Source: JACDAN01 sp963801855
Lineage (GTDB): Bacteria > Actinomycetota > Thermoleophilia > Gaiellales > Gaiellaceae
Length of the DNA stretch: 64,000 bases
Assembly (NCBI GenBank): GCA_963801855.1
Contig: CAWDGK010000003.1
Span: 62,001 to 126,000 of the forward strand
Reading direction: 5' to 3'
The first letter of the stretch is position 1. Each line of letters opens with the position of its first letter. A model generated the notes under the pieces. It saw only the letters and a list, made by a program, of their open reading frames with translations. It did no database searches and was not told the origin of the DNA. Shown piece by piece: positions 1-9,790 of the stretch. The position numbers and the translations under genes were made by a program.

Positions 1-491
1 CGAACCCAGCGATCGAGGGACGCCGCCGGGTCGCCGTACGCACCTCCGACGTGAATCACGACGACTCCCTCCGGCCCGGCCCCGAGGGTGTCGAGCAGGA
101 GCGCGTCCTGCTCGACGTCGAGCCGCGCCTTGCGCGCGATCTCGTCGTCCGGGGAGCTCAGGACCGTGTATTGCCCGGGGTGCGTGGAGAGGCGCAAACC
201 GAGGCGCCGTGCCTTCTCCCCGAGCTGCTCGAGCGCCTCGGCGCATTCATCGATCTGGCGCCGGTAGTCGAACTCGGGCAGGTCGGGATGCGTCCCGTAC
301 GGAACCGTGCTGCTCGACATCCGGTACACGCGAACGTCGATCCCGTCGAGGTAGTCGAAGGCAGCGTCGAGAAGCTCGAGCGACTGCGACAGGTGCGGGC
401 CGCTCTGCCAGCGACGCGTGTCCGACGTCTTCAGTCCGCCGGCGCCGAGAATCTTGACCGCGAAGCCCAGGCGGTATGGCTGAATGTCCAT
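1..491 (-). CDS. uvsE: UV damage endonuclease UvsE/UvdE (partial, C-terminus off the window)
   Basis: The enzyme nicks DNA 5' to UV photoproducts and other distorting lesions, starting an excision-repair route independent of UvrABC. I translated 163 residues from the ATG at 491-489. Family hallmarks are RLGFAVKILG near residue 7, YRMSS at about 56-60, STHPGQY at about 102-108 and VIHVGGAYGD at about 145-154; the His residues in these blocks are metal ligands in the TIM-barrel family. The gene runs off the left edge, so about half of a usual 300-residue protein is visible. There is no Shine-Dalgarno; a TAGGCT hexamer lies 9 nt before the ATG, consistent with a leaderless mRNA. It sits just downstream of lhr on the same strand, 42 nt away, but appears to have its own promoter. 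Confidence 0.88.
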   Translation of the reverse strand, partial: MDIQPYRLGFAVKILGAGGLKTSDTRRWQSGPHLSQSLELLDAAFDYLDGIDVRVYRMSSSTVPYGTHPDLPEFDYRRQIDECAEALEQLGEKARRLGLRLSTHPGQYTVLSSPDDEIARKARLDVEQDALLLDTLGAGPEGVVVIHVGGAYGDPAASLDRWV

Positions 492-500
492 CTTTTGTCC

Positions 501-506
501 AGCCTA
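501..506 (-). promoter_or_regulatory. -10 element of uvsE
   Basis: TAGGCT on the minus strand, 9 nt before the uvsE ATG. It fits the TANNNT leaderless pattern seen throughout the window; no clear -35 is visible. Confidence 0.5.
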
Positions 507-533
507 GAGAAACGGCTGGAGGTCGGGCGTGCT

Positions 534-3500
534 CTAGGGGCGAAGCACCGCTCGGCGAGGACCGGCCGTGAAGCCGGCCTCCACCAGCAGCTCCATCGCG
601 TCCGTCTCGCCGATGGGCTCCCCGTCGAAGCGCTCGACCGCGAGGCGCTTTGCTCCGCGGCGGCTCTTCACGTGTCCGACCAGGGCGGAGAGCGCCGGTC
701 GCAGCCACTCGGGATCAGGGTCGCGCAGAGGGACGAGCGTTTTTCCTCCACGCTCGACGAAGAGCGCTGCCTCGCCACCGAGCAGGACGACGTAGGCGCC
801 GGCGACTCTCGCCGCTCGGGCCCCCGCCCGCTTCGGCCAGGGCACTGCGGCGCCGTAGGGCTGGGCCGGATCCGCTGCCGCAAGGACCTTGACCTCGAGC
901 GTGTCGTCCTCCCTCGGTCGCAGCTCGCGAATCCGCTCGACGGCCCCGCCGAGCGCGAACTGCGCTCCGCCGAGGCCCTCGACGAAGTAGCCGCGGCGGC
1001 AGAGCCCGAGCGTCTCGAGCGCCTTCAACTCCCCGTAGACGGCGGAGTACCCTCCGGCGATCCCCTCCGCCCGGACGCCGTCACGGGTCACGATTCCCTG
1101 GCGCTCCAGCAGGAGCTCGGCGAGCGCCCGCGGATCCCGGTCGCCGACGAACAGGCGGTCGGTGAGCGACCAGCGACCCTGGGTGGCGGTGATCGCCGTC
1201 GCCCGACGGCGTGAGAACCGACGGGGCCGGCGCTCCGGCTTCGGCACCCCGTACCGACGACCGGCCCGGAGTGGCGTCCAGGCGTCGTTCGTGGCCTCTC
1301 CCGCCCACACGAGATCCCAGAGCGCAGGCAGGGCCTGCTCGGCATCCAGACCCGTCGCAGCCAGGAGGTCGAACCAGAACTCCGCGCTCTTCGAGAGCGC
1401 CTCGCGCAACCGGTCGTGCACCTCGCCCTCGGGCGCGTCCGTCCCATCCGGCTTGCCCAGAACGGAGGCGTCCTCGCGGAAGTACACGGCTACGCGGTCG
1501 AGCCCGGCGCCGATCCAGACGAGCTCCCCGGTCGCGCACAGCTGGTCGAGTTGCGCCGGCGCGTAGTTGGGCACCCGGCGCGGCAGGACCTCGGACTCCC
1601 AGAGCGCCACCGGCAGCGCAAGCCCCTGGAGCGGAACGAGCGCCTCGCGGAGCGTCGCCCGCCGGTCGATGCCCTGCCAGCCCGGCAGGAACCGGGCGAG
1701 GGCAACCTGCTCGACGGGCTCGACCTCCTTCCGAAGCGCCGCAAGCGACGCCCGCCTGATCCGGCGGAGAACGTCCGGGTCGCACCACTCCCGCTCGGTG
1801 CCACCGGGCCGCAGCTCTCCCCGCACCAGCTTTTCCTCCCGCTCGAGCGCGACGAGCTCCGCGTCGGCTCGCGCGCCCTCGATCCCGAACCGCGTGGCAG
1901 CCTCGCCCGTCGTGAAGGGGCCGCGGCCTCGCGCGAATCGTGCGAGCAGGGAGCGAAGAGGCTGCTCGGTGCTCTCGAGGAACGCGTCCGGCAAACCGCT
2001 CGGCGGCATGACGCCGAGCGCGTCCCGGTAGCGGCCCGCGTCCTCGGCGGCGATCAGCCGCTCCTCGCCGGCGACGCGCACGCGAACCGCCCGGCGCTCG
2101 GCCTCGAGCACCGCGGCAAACGCCTCGTCGAACTCGCCCGGCCGCTGGTCACCGCGTCGCAGCAGTAGGTCGTGAAGCCCGTCGGGGTCCTTCGCCTGGC
2201 CGGTCAGGCTCTGCTCCACCTGATCGAGCGCGCCCGGGTCGAGCAGGTCGCGTAGCTCCTCCTGGCCGAGCAGCTCGCGCAGGAGATCCTTGTCGAGCGA
2301 CAACGCCTGCGCCCGCCGCTCGGCGGGAGGCGTGTCGTCCTCGTACATGTACGTCGCGATGTAGTCGAAGAGGAGCGAGGACGAATACGGCGACGCCGAC
2401 GCGCTCTCGACGTCGACGAGGTCGATCTGCCGCGTCTTGATCCCGTGCAGCAGCCGCTTCAACGCCGGGAGGTCGAAGACGTCCTGGAGGCACTCCCGGA
2501 AGGTCTCGAGCATGACCGGAAACGAGCCGTACTTCTTCGCCACCTGGAGGAGGCTCTGGGCCTTCAGCCGCTGCTGCCAGAGCGGTGTGCGCTCACCGGG
2601 CCGGCGCCGCGGGATCAGGAGCGATCGCGCCGCGTTCTCGCGGAAGCGGGCGCCGAAGAGCGCGGTGCCGCCGAGCTCGCCCATGACGAGCTCGTCGATC
2701 TCGTCCGGGTCGAGGACGATCTGCTCGGTCGGAGGCGGCTGGTCCGGAGTCGGGGAAGTGGAGCGCGATGCCGTCGTCCGACCAGAGGACGGAGGCGTCG
2801 ACTCCGAGCGACTCCTGGAGCCGCGCGGAGACGGCGAGCGCCCACGGGGCGTGCACCCGGGCGCCGAACGGCGTCAGGACGCAGACGCGCCAGTCGCCGA
2901 TCTCGTCCTTGAAGCGCTCGACCACCACCGTGCGGTCGGATGGGACGACCCCGGTCGCCTGTTCCTGGTCGCGGATGAAGGTCATGAGGTTCTTCGCGGC
3001 GAGCGGATCGAGCGAATAGTCGTTCTGCAGTCGTTCGCCCGCGACGTCGTCGGAGAGCGATGCAAGCTCGCGGGAGGCCTTGCCGATCGCCTCGCCGAGC
3101 TCGTAGGGCCTCCCCGGCCCCTCGCCCTTCCAGAACGGAATCGCACCCGGAACACCGGGTGCCGGGGAAACGAGCACGCGGTCTCGTGTGATCTCCTCGA
3201 TCCGCCAGGTGGAGGCGCCGAGCATGAACGTCTGGCCGGCGCGCGCCTCGTAGACCATCTCCTCGTCGAGTTCCCCGACCCGGCCGCCGCCGTCGACGAG
3301 GTGGACGCCGAAGAGGCCGCGGTCGGGGATCGTGCCGGCGTTCGTGACCGCGAGGCGCGCTGCCCCTCCCCGGCCGCGGATGACGCCGGCCGTCCGGTCC
3401 CAGACGATGCGGGGCCGCAGCTCGGCGAACTCGTCGGACGGGTACCGGCCGGCCAGCATGTCGAGCACGTTCTCGAGCTGGACGCGCGAGAGGTCGGCGA

Positions 3501-4807
3501 AGGGATAGGCGCGCTTGACGAGCCCGTGCAGCTCGTCGACCTCGATCTCCTCCTGCGAGGAGATCGCGACGATCTGCTGCGCCAGGACGTCGAGGGGGTT
3601 CCGAGGGATCTGCGTCTCCTCGATCGCGCCTTCCTTCATGCGCTTGACGACCACGGCCGACTCGAGCAGGTCGGCCCGGAACTTCGGGAAGACACGGCCC
3701 TTGGAGACGGAGCCGAGATCGTGGCCCGCGCGCCCGATCCGCTGGAGGCCGCGCGCGACCGACTTCGGGGACTCGACCTGGACGACGAGGTCGACGGCGC
3801 CCATGTCGATCCCGAGCTCGAGCGACGAGGTGGCGACGAGGCACGGGATCTCGCCGCGCTTGAGCAGCTCCTCGACCTCGAGCCGCTGCTCCCGGGCCAG
3901 CGAGCCGTGGTGGGCGCGCGCAATCTCCTTCTCCGCCAGTTCGTTGAGCCGCAGCGCCAGGCGCTCGGCAAGGCGGCGGTTGTTGACGAAGACGATCGTC
4001 GAGCGGTGCTGCTCGACCAGCTCGAGGAGGCGCGGGTAGATCGAGGGCCAGATCGACTGCGACGGAGCTTCGCCCCCGGTCCCGAGGATGTCGGTGATCT
4101 CCGCGTTCACACCGGGCTCCCGCATGTCCTCGAGCGGCACCACGACCTGGACGTCGAGCTCCTTCGAGCGGCCGGCGTCGACCAGCTCGATCGGACGGCC
4201 CCCTGCGACGAACTTGCCGATCTCCTCCATCGGGTCGCTGGGTCGCGGAGAGCCCGATCCGCTGGAACGGCTCGTCTGTGAGCCGCTCGAGCCGCTCGAT
4301 CGTCAGCGCCAGGTGGGCGCCGCGCTTCGTCCCTGCGACGGCGTGCACCTCGTCGAGGATCAGCGTCCGGACCCCGGCCAGGGTCTCACGGGCCTTCGAG
4401 GTCAGCATCAGGTAGAGCGACTCGGGCGTCGTGATCAGGAGGTCGGGCGGCTCGCGGAGCAGCTTCTGCCGCTCCTTCTGCGGTGTGTCGCCCGTGCGGA
4501 CCGCGACCTTCACCTGCGCCTGCAGTCCGGCAAGCGGCCCGCGAAGGTTCCGCTCGATGTCGTAGTTGAGCGCCTTGAGCGGCGAGACGTAGACGAGGCG
4601 CGTCCCCTCCCCCGGCTCCGCGACGAGCCGGTCGAGCCCGTAGAGGAAGGCCGCGAGCGTCTTTCCGGACCCTGTGGGAGCCTGGATCAGCGTGTGCGCG
4701 CCGGAGGCGATCTTCGGCCAGCCGAGCTCCTGCGCGGGGGTCGGACCGTCGAACGTCTGCTCGAACCAGGTGCGCGTCCCGGGGCTGAAAACGGAGAGCG
4801 CGTCCAT
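534..4807 (-). CDS. lhr: Lhr-type ATP-dependent DNA helicase (two apparent frameshifts)
   Basis: Large superfamily 2 3'-5' helicase of the Lhr family, linked to DNA repair. Start ATG at 4807. In order: Walker A APTGSGKT at about residues 43-50, DEVH box in LILDEVHAV, GLSATQRP (motif III), helicase C with IVFVNNRR, AHHGSL and RIGRAGHDLG, then the long Lhr C-terminal region. The full span encodes about 1,424 residues, close to the usual size of actinobacterial Lhr. The reading frame breaks twice. Near 4232-4234 one extra base in a GGG run separates GLSATQRP from MEEIGKFV; near 2740-2755 one extra base separates LHFPDS from DQPPPTEQ. Protein homology continues cleanly across both, so I read these as sequence errors and keep one gene. 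A real pseudogene is possible. Confidence 0.85.
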
Positions 4808-4813
4808 GCCTCC

Positions 4814-4819
4814 AGGGTA
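4814..4819 (-). promoter_or_regulatory. -10 element of lhr
   Basis: TACCCT on the minus strand, 6 nt before the lhr ATG, in the short divergent gap with the methyltransferase gene. Leaderless-type spacing. Confidence 0.5.
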
Positions 4820-4859
4820 GCCAGTGAGACAATCCTCACCATGGCCGATCTCGGACGCG

Positions 4860-5643
4860 ATGTTCAGCGGCCCCGCCGAGATCTACGACCGGTTCGTGGG
4901 TCGCTACAGCCCCCGGCTCGCCCGCGCCATGTGCGAGGCGGCGGGTGTCGAGCCGGGACAGACGGCGCTCGACGTCGGCTGCGGCTCCGGCGCGCTCGTC
5001 GGCGGCGCTGGCGGACGTCCTCGGCGCGGAGAACGTCGCGGGCGTCGACACCTCCGAGCCGTTCGTCGAGGCGACGCGAGCCAGGGTGCCGGAAGCCCGA
5101 ATCGTCGTGGGGCCGGCCGAGTCGCTGCCGTTCGCCGACGGCGAGTTCGACGCGACCCTGTCGCAGCTCGTGGTCAACTTCCTGTCCGATCCTGAGCAGG
5201 GCCTGCGTGAGATGTCGCGGGTGACCCGCCCGGGTGGAGTCGTCGCCGGCTGCGTGTGGGACTACGGCGGCGAGATGACGATGCTCCGGACCTTCTGGGA
5301 CGCGGCGATCGCGCTCGATCCGGAACGGGCGGCAGGGCTGATGGAGTCGCACACGATGCGGTTCTCACACCCCGACGAGCTCGCGGAGCTCTGGCGAGTC
5401 TCAGGCCTGGGGGACGTCGACGTCTCTCCGCTCGTCGTCGAGGCCTCATACGACGACTTCGAGGACCTCTGGGCGCCGTTCCCGACGGGTGTCGGCCCGG
5501 CCGGCGCGTACACGGCGAGTCTCGAGGCCGAAGGCCAGGCGCAGCTGCGCGAGGAGTACGCCCGACGCCTCGGCGAACCGGAAGGTCCCTTCACGCTGTC
5601 CGCGCGAGCCTGGTGCGCGGTCGGCCGGGTCAGCGGCGAGTGA
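4860..5643 (+). CDS. class I SAM-dependent methyltransferase (one apparent frameshift)
   Basis: Small-molecule type SAM methyltransferase, substrate unknown. The first segment reads FSGPAEIYDRFVGRYSP then LDVGCGSGAL, the glycine-rich SAM loop (motif I). The frame then breaks at about 5001-5003, where one extra G in a GC run separates GSGALV from ALADVLGAENVAGVD. The second segment carries the acidic ribose-binding D, the motif GPAESLPFADGEFD and a post-motif RVTRPGG. The total of about 260 residues is normal for a UbiE-like enzyme. I chose ATG 4860 because FSGPAEIYDRF is the usual N-terminus; an ATG at 4841 lies in another frame and could be the true start if a further indel exists. The stop overlaps the next gene's GTG by 4 bases (GTGA), implying translational coupling. 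Confidence 0.75.
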
Positions 5644-6503
5644 CCTACTCGATCGTCGCCCGCGATGCCGAGACCGGGGAGCTGGGCGTCGCCGTCCAGT
5701 CACGGGCGTTTCGAAGCGGCGGAGCAGTGCCGTTCGCGATCCCCGGCGTCGGGGTTGTCGCGAGCCAGGCATTCAGCGAGCGAAGCTACGGCCCGCTCGG
5801 CCTCGAGCTGCTCGGAGCAGGGAAGACGCCGCAACAGGCGCTCGCCGAGCTGACGGCGGCAGACCCGCTTTCGGAGGTGCGTCAGGTTGCGGTGCTGGCA
5901 GCCGACGGAAGTGTCGCGGTGCACACCGGCTCGCACTGCATCCCTGCCGCGGGTCACAGGATCGGCGACGGAGTCAGCGCCCAGGCGAACTGCGTCGAGG
6001 CTCCGGCGGTGTGGGAGAGCATGGTCGACGCGTTCTCCGCGGCGAAGGGGCCGCTCACCCACCGGCTGCTCGCGGCGCTCGACGCCGCCGAGGAGGCAGG
6101 CGGCGACTGGCGTGGGCGGCAGGCGGCGGGAATCCTCGTCGTCGCCGCCGAGGCAGCGCCCTGGGAAACCGTTTGCGACCTCCGCGTGGACGACCATCCG
6201 GAGCCGCTGGAGGAGCTGAGGCGACTCGTCCTGCTCCACGGTGCCTACACGGTCATGGGCGAGGTGGACGGAAGCGCCGACATCGCCCGGGCGGCGAAGA
6301 TGGCCGATCTCGACATCGGTTTCGCGGAGATCCTCGACGCGGCGCGGGCGGGTGAGATCGCCCGTGGACGGGAGTTGATTGCGGAACTCTGCGTGAAGGA
6401 CGAGCGGTGGCGCCACTACCTGCGCGCGCTGGCCGACCTCGACTACCTACCGCACGCCGACGAGTTGCTCGCCGACGGCGGGCTCAGCGCCAGCTCAGGC
6501 TGA
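5640..6503 (+). CDS. DUF1028 family protein
   Basis: 287 residues of the DUF1028 family, an N-terminal-nucleophile-hydrolase-like fold of unknown substrate often found near peptide or amino-acid catabolic genes. The opening TYSIVARDAETGELGVAVQS, the block GVGVVASQAFSERSYGP and the later GAYTVMGEVDGS are characteristic. The GTG start at 5640 overlaps the methyltransferase stop as GTGA. The C-terminal 20 nt overlap the convergent cyclase gene end. The amidohydrolase and M20 peptidase elsewhere in the window are not adjacent, so context gives no firm role. Confidence 0.85.
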   Translation: MTYSIVARDAETGELGVAVQSRAFRSGGAVPFAIPGVGVVASQAFSERSYGPLGLELLGAGKTPQQALAELTAADPLSEVRQVAVLAADGSVAVHTGSHCIPAAGHRIGDGVSAQANCVEAPAVWESMVDAFSAAKGPLTHRLLAALDAAEEAGGDWRGRQAAGILVVAAEAAPWETVCDLRVDDHPEPLEELRRLVLLHGAYTVMGEVDGSADIARAAKMADLDIGFAEILDAARAGEIARGRELIAELCVKDERWRHYLRALADLDYLPHADELLADGGLSASSG

Positions 6504-8418
6504 CGACCTCCACGGGGGCGGAAATCCCCTTCAGCTCCACGGATCGGGGCGCGGTGCTCGCGATGCCGCGTAGATCCTCCGCCGTCGCCCGGCTGGCCAC
6601 GATCTCCCCGGCGTCTGCAAGGCCGCCGATCCGGGCGGCCTCGTGGACGCCCTTGCCCCAGTAGCCGCCGCGGGCCTGCTCCGCTTCGGCGGCGTGGAGC
6701 CCTGCGCGAACCTGGGGCGCGAAACCGTGGGTCCGCCGATGCTCGGCCAGCGAGCGCTGAATCGCGACCGCGCACTCAGCCGCGCTCTGCGGCTCCGGGA
6801 AGGCAACGAAAAATCCGTCTCCTGCGTGGTCGACCTCCTCTCCCGAGTGCTCGGCGAAGAGCGCACGCAGCTTCCGGTCGTGCCAGGCGACCAGGCTCTG
6901 CCACGCCTCGTCGCCGATCGCGTCGATGAGGGGAGTGGAGTCGCAGATGTCCGTGAACAGAAACGTGCGCCCGGCTCGTACGGCCTCGTCACCGGTCATC
7001 GAGGCGAGCGCTCTGCCGGCAAGACCCGCATCGCGGGTGGCCCCGAGACGTTCGAAGGTCGCGTGCGCCGTGCGCAGCTCGAGCTCGGCGCTCGACCCGT
7101 CGCCGTCGAGACGCTCGGCCTCCGCGAGAAACGTCCGCACGCGTGCAGCCTCGTAGGGCGCCTCGACCTCGTGGAACAGCTTGACGGCGCGCCGCAGCTC
7201 GCGGAGCGCGATCGGCAGGTCGCGACGGTCGAGCGCCACGGCACCGTCGGCCGCCGCCGAGCACGCGAACATCGAGGCGGAGCCGTAGTCCTTCGCACCG
7301 GCACGCAATTCGTTCGCCGCGGCCTCCGCAGCCTCCGCGTCGCCGGCAGCCAGTGCGACCTCCACGGCGTAGGGCAGCAGCCTGACTCTGCGGAGCCGGT
7401 CGTTCGTCTCGGCGAGAACACGCTCCATGCCCCGTTTGGCCGCCTCCGTCTCGCCGCGGGCGAGGTGCAGGAGAGCGATCCCCGGATGCGGGTCGGTGCC
7501 GAGGGCGTGCGCCTCACGGAACGACTTCTCGGCCGCGTCGAGCTCTCCCATGCGCAACTGCAGCTCGCCGAGCTCGTAGAACGCGAGGCCGGCGACGTCC
7601 GGCGCGAAATCCTGCAGCTCGTCAACCGCGCGGTGAATCTCCTGCTCGGCCTCGACCCAGCTCCCGCGGAGCCGCATGACCTCCGCGCGATTGACACGGC
7701 AGACCCCCGGGAATCCGCTGATCGCCTGGCGGTCGCACCAGCGCTTGGCCGCCTCCGTCCAGTCGCCGGCCCGGGCGTAGTCACCGAGGTCACGGCACGC
7801 GGAGATGATCCCGCAGTAGACGATCGCGGTCGTGTAGGGGTAGAGCTCTCCGCTCACCGCCGCAACCGTCGCCTCGTCGAGCAGGGCCAGACCGTCGTCC
7901 ACCTGGCCCTGATGGACGAGGATCGTGCCCTTGTCGTGGAGGCCGAGCGCCATCAGGTTCCGCTCGCCGTGCTTCGTCCCGATCTCGATCGTCTCCTCGG
8001 CGTAGCCGAGCGCGCTCTCGTAGTCGCCCGAGCGCATGGCGAGCCTGGCGCGCGTGCGAACGAGGTAGCCGTACTCGACGGTGTCGGTCCTGTCGGCCAG
8101 GTGACGCTCCGCGCGCGTGAACCAGGCCTTCGCGAGCGGCGAGCGCTTGTGCTCGAGCTCTCGGGCGACCTTGAGCGCGAGCACACCGGCCCGCGGCTCG
8201 TCTCCTTGCTCCAGCCGGGCCGCGTAGGCGCGGGTGCGGGCGTCGATGCACTCGTCGACCCGCCCTGTCCACCACGCGACCTCGCCGAGCATCTCGAGCT
8301 CGTCGGGGTCGGTGATGTCCGATCCCTCGGTCTCGCGCAAGAGCGCGTACGCATCCGGCCAGGCGCCGGCCGCGGCTGCCGCTCGAGCCTCTTCCAGCCT
8401 GTTCGCGACCTCGGTCAC
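6484..8418 (-). CDS. TPR-repeat protein with C-terminal adenylate/guanylate cyclase domain
   Basis: 644 residues. Residues 1 to about 470 are alpha-helical TPR-like repeats rich in Ala, Glu and Leu. From about 480 a class III nucleotide cyclase homology domain follows: RTFLFTDICDST with the first metal-binding Asp, HAGDGFFVAF with the second, then GLHAAEAE and GYWGKGVHEAARI. Most multidomain relatives put the cyclase first; here it is C-terminal. The substrate-specifying residues cannot be assigned safely, and some homologues are degenerate, so activity is inferred. GTG start at 8418 with TACGAT 9 nt upstream. It is divergent from the glycosylase gene, only 20 nt away. Confidence 0.82.
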   Translation of the reverse strand: MTEVANRLEEARAAAAAGAWPDAYALLRETEGSDITDPDELEMLGEVAWWTGRVDECIDARTRAYAARLEQGDEPRAGVLALKVARELEHKRSPLAKAWFTRAERHLADRTDTVEYGYLVRTRARLAMRSGDYESALGYAEETIEIGTKHGERNLMALGLHDKGTILVHQGQVDDGLALLDEATVAAVSGELYPYTTAIVYCGIISACRDLGDYARAGDWTEAAKRWCDRQAISGFPGVCRVNRAEVMRLRGSWVEAEQEIHRAVDELQDFAPDVAGLAFYELGELQLRMGELDAAEKSFREAHALGTDPHPGIALLHLARGETEAAKRGMERVLAETNDRLRRVRLLPYAVEVALAAGDAEAAEAAANELRAGAKDYGSASMFACSAAADGAVALDRRDLPIALRELRRAVKLFHEVEAPYEAARVRTFLAEAERLDGDGSSAELELRTAHATFERLGATRDAGLAGRALASMTGDEAVRAGRTFLFTDICDSTPLIDAIGDEAWQSLVAWHDRKLRALFAEHSGEEVDHAGDGFFVAFPEPQSAAECAVAIQRSLAEHRRTHGFAPQVRAGLHAAEAEQARGGYWGKGVHEAARIGGLADAGEIVASRATAEDLRGIASTAPRSVELKGISAPVEVVSLSWR

Positions 8419-8423
8419 TTCTC

Positions 8424-8429
8424 TAGGAT
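8424..8429 (+). promoter_or_regulatory. -10 element of the HhH-GPD glycosylase gene
   Basis: TAGGAT, 9 nt before the GTG at 8439. It overlaps the opposite-strand -10 of the cyclase gene, so RNA polymerase cannot occupy both at once. Confidence 0.5.
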
Positions 8430-8433
8430 CGTA
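8428..8433 (-). promoter_or_regulatory. -10 element of the TPR-cyclase gene
   Basis: TACGAT on the minus strand, 9 nt before the GTG at 8418, overlapping the plus-strand TAGGAT by 2 bases. Confidence 0.45.
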
Positions 8434-8438
8434 CTCCG

Positions 8439-9002
8439 GTGCCCGCCACTGACAACCGCCTCCACTTCACGCCGAGCGACGAGGCGAACGAGCTCCTCGC
8501 GCGCGACCCACTGGCACTCCTGATCGGGTTCGCGCTCGACCAGCAAGTCACGGTTCAGACCGCATTCGCGGGCCCGCTGAAGCTGAAGGAGCGGCTCGGC
8601 ACCCTCGACGCCGGCGAGCTCGCGTCGATGGAACCCGATCGGCTCGAGGCCGCTTTCCGCGAGAAGCCCGCCGTGCACCGCTTTCCGGGCGCCATGGCCG
8701 GGCGGGTGCGTGAGCTCTGCGCCGTGGTCGAGGACGAGTACGGCGGCGATGCGTCGCGGCTCTGGCACGAGGCCGGTGACTCTGCCGAGCTCAGACGCCG
8801 GATCGAGGCGCTGCCGGGCTTCGGCCAGATGAAGGTCAAAGCCCTGAGCGCGGTCCTCTTCAAGCGCTTCGGCGTCGAGGCGGCCGCGGAGCTGACCCCG
8901 TCGCACATGACGCTCGGCGACGTCGATTCCCTCGAAGCCCTCGACCGGTACCAGGCAGCGAAACGGGAGCACAAGGCGAAGCTGCGCGCTCAGCGCGCGT
9001 GA
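8439..9002 (+). CDS. HhH-GPD base-excision DNA repair family protein
   Basis: 187 residues. LIGFALDQQVTVQTAFAGP matches the first helices of the endonuclease III/AlkA superfamily, and EALPGFGQMKVKALSAVL is a helix-hairpin-helix with the G-hG motif. The family is annotated as an HhH-GPD repair protein, but its lesion specificity is not established. I see no Fe-S cysteine cluster. GTG start at 8439 has a TANNNT -10 and no Shine-Dalgarno. The stop overlaps the Nudix start (GTGA), so the two are probably co-translated. Confidence 0.82.
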   Translation: MPATDNRLHFTPSDEANELLARDPLALLIGFALDQQVTVQTAFAGPLKLKERLGTLDAGELASMEPDRLEAAFREKPAVHRFPGAMAGRVRELCAVVEDEYGGDASRLWHEAGDSAELRRRIEALPGFGQMKVKALSAVLFKRFGVEAAAELTPSHMTLGDVDSLEALDRYQAAKREHKAKLRAQRA

Positions 9003-9790
9003 GAGACCGACCGGGCGCCCTCGTCTACGTCACACGCGCAGCCCCGGTCGAGTGGGAGCTGCTGCTCTTCGACGTGGTGGACGAGCCCGGCTACACGGCG
9101 ATCGTGCCGGGCGGCGGAATCGAGCCCGGTGAAACGGCGGAGGACGCGGGGATCCGGGAAGTGCTGGAGGAGACCGGCCTCGAGGTCAGGATCCTTCGCG
9201 AGCTGGGCGTCGACGAGGGAACGCACTTTTTCCAGGCGATGCCGCTCGGCCCGACCGACGACGAGTGGTTCCTTGGCGACGGCGAGGTTCGCTGCTACTG
9301 GGTGCCGATCGACGCGAACCTGAAGGTCTGGGGCCGGCGCGGCGACCTGTTGCCGAAACTGCGCAGGCAGCGTGTGCTCGCCTATGTCACCCGGGACGCG
9401 GAGGCAGGCCGGGAGCTGCTCGTCTTCGAGCACCGCGACTACCCCGAGGCCGGCGTGCAGGTGCCTGCCGGCCGTCTCGATCCCGGAGAGGACCTGGTTC
9501 CCGCCCTCTTCCGTGAGATCGAGGAGGAGTCCGGGCTGACCGGCCTGCAGGTGGTTCGGGAGCTGCCGGGATTCGAGGACCACTATCCCTCGAAGTACGA
9601 GAACCACGGCTACCACCTCGTGCCGATCGAGCCGCTGCCCGACGAGTGGGACCACGTCGTCCAGGGCGGCGGCGACGACGCCGGTTTGGTGTTCCGGTAC
9701 CGCTGGGAGCCGATCGAGCCCGAACTTCACCTGTTCGAGCGACCCCATCCACTGATTCACCTGCTCCTGCAGCCGATAGAGAACGTGTGA
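8999..9790 (+). CDS. tandem Nudix hydrolase (two Nudix domains in one chain)
   Basis: 263 residues with two complete Nudix boxes. Box 1 is at about residues 39-61 (GGIEPGE then REVLEETGL) and box 2 at about 158-180 (GRLDPGE then REIEEESGL). Each keeps the REXXEE core needed for Mg2+ and diphosphate hydrolysis. The protein therefore looks like an internal duplication or fusion of two NUDIX enzymes of about 130 residues. The substrate is unknown; pairing with a DNA glycosylase suggests nucleotide-pool cleaning, but that is inference. GTGA overlaps at both ends link it to the glycosylase upstream and the secreted protein downstream. Confidence 0.87.
   Translation: MRDRPGALVYVTRAAPVEWELLLFDVVDEPGYTAIVPGGGIEPGETAEDAGIREVLEETGLEVRILRELGVDEGTHFFQAMPLGPTDDEWFLGDGEVRCYWVPIDANLKVWGRRGDLLPKLRRQRVLAYVTRDAEAGRELLVFEHRDYPEAGVQVPAGRLDPGEDLVPALFREIEEESGLTGLQVVRELPGFEDHYPSKYENHGYHLVPIEPLPDEWDHVVQGGGDDAGLVFRYRWEPIEPELHLFERPHPLIHLLLQPIENV

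Noticed and set aside
51..1214. Plus-strand ORF of 387 residues
   Set aside because: Antisense to uvsE and lhr, low-complexity Arg/Glu composition, no family match.
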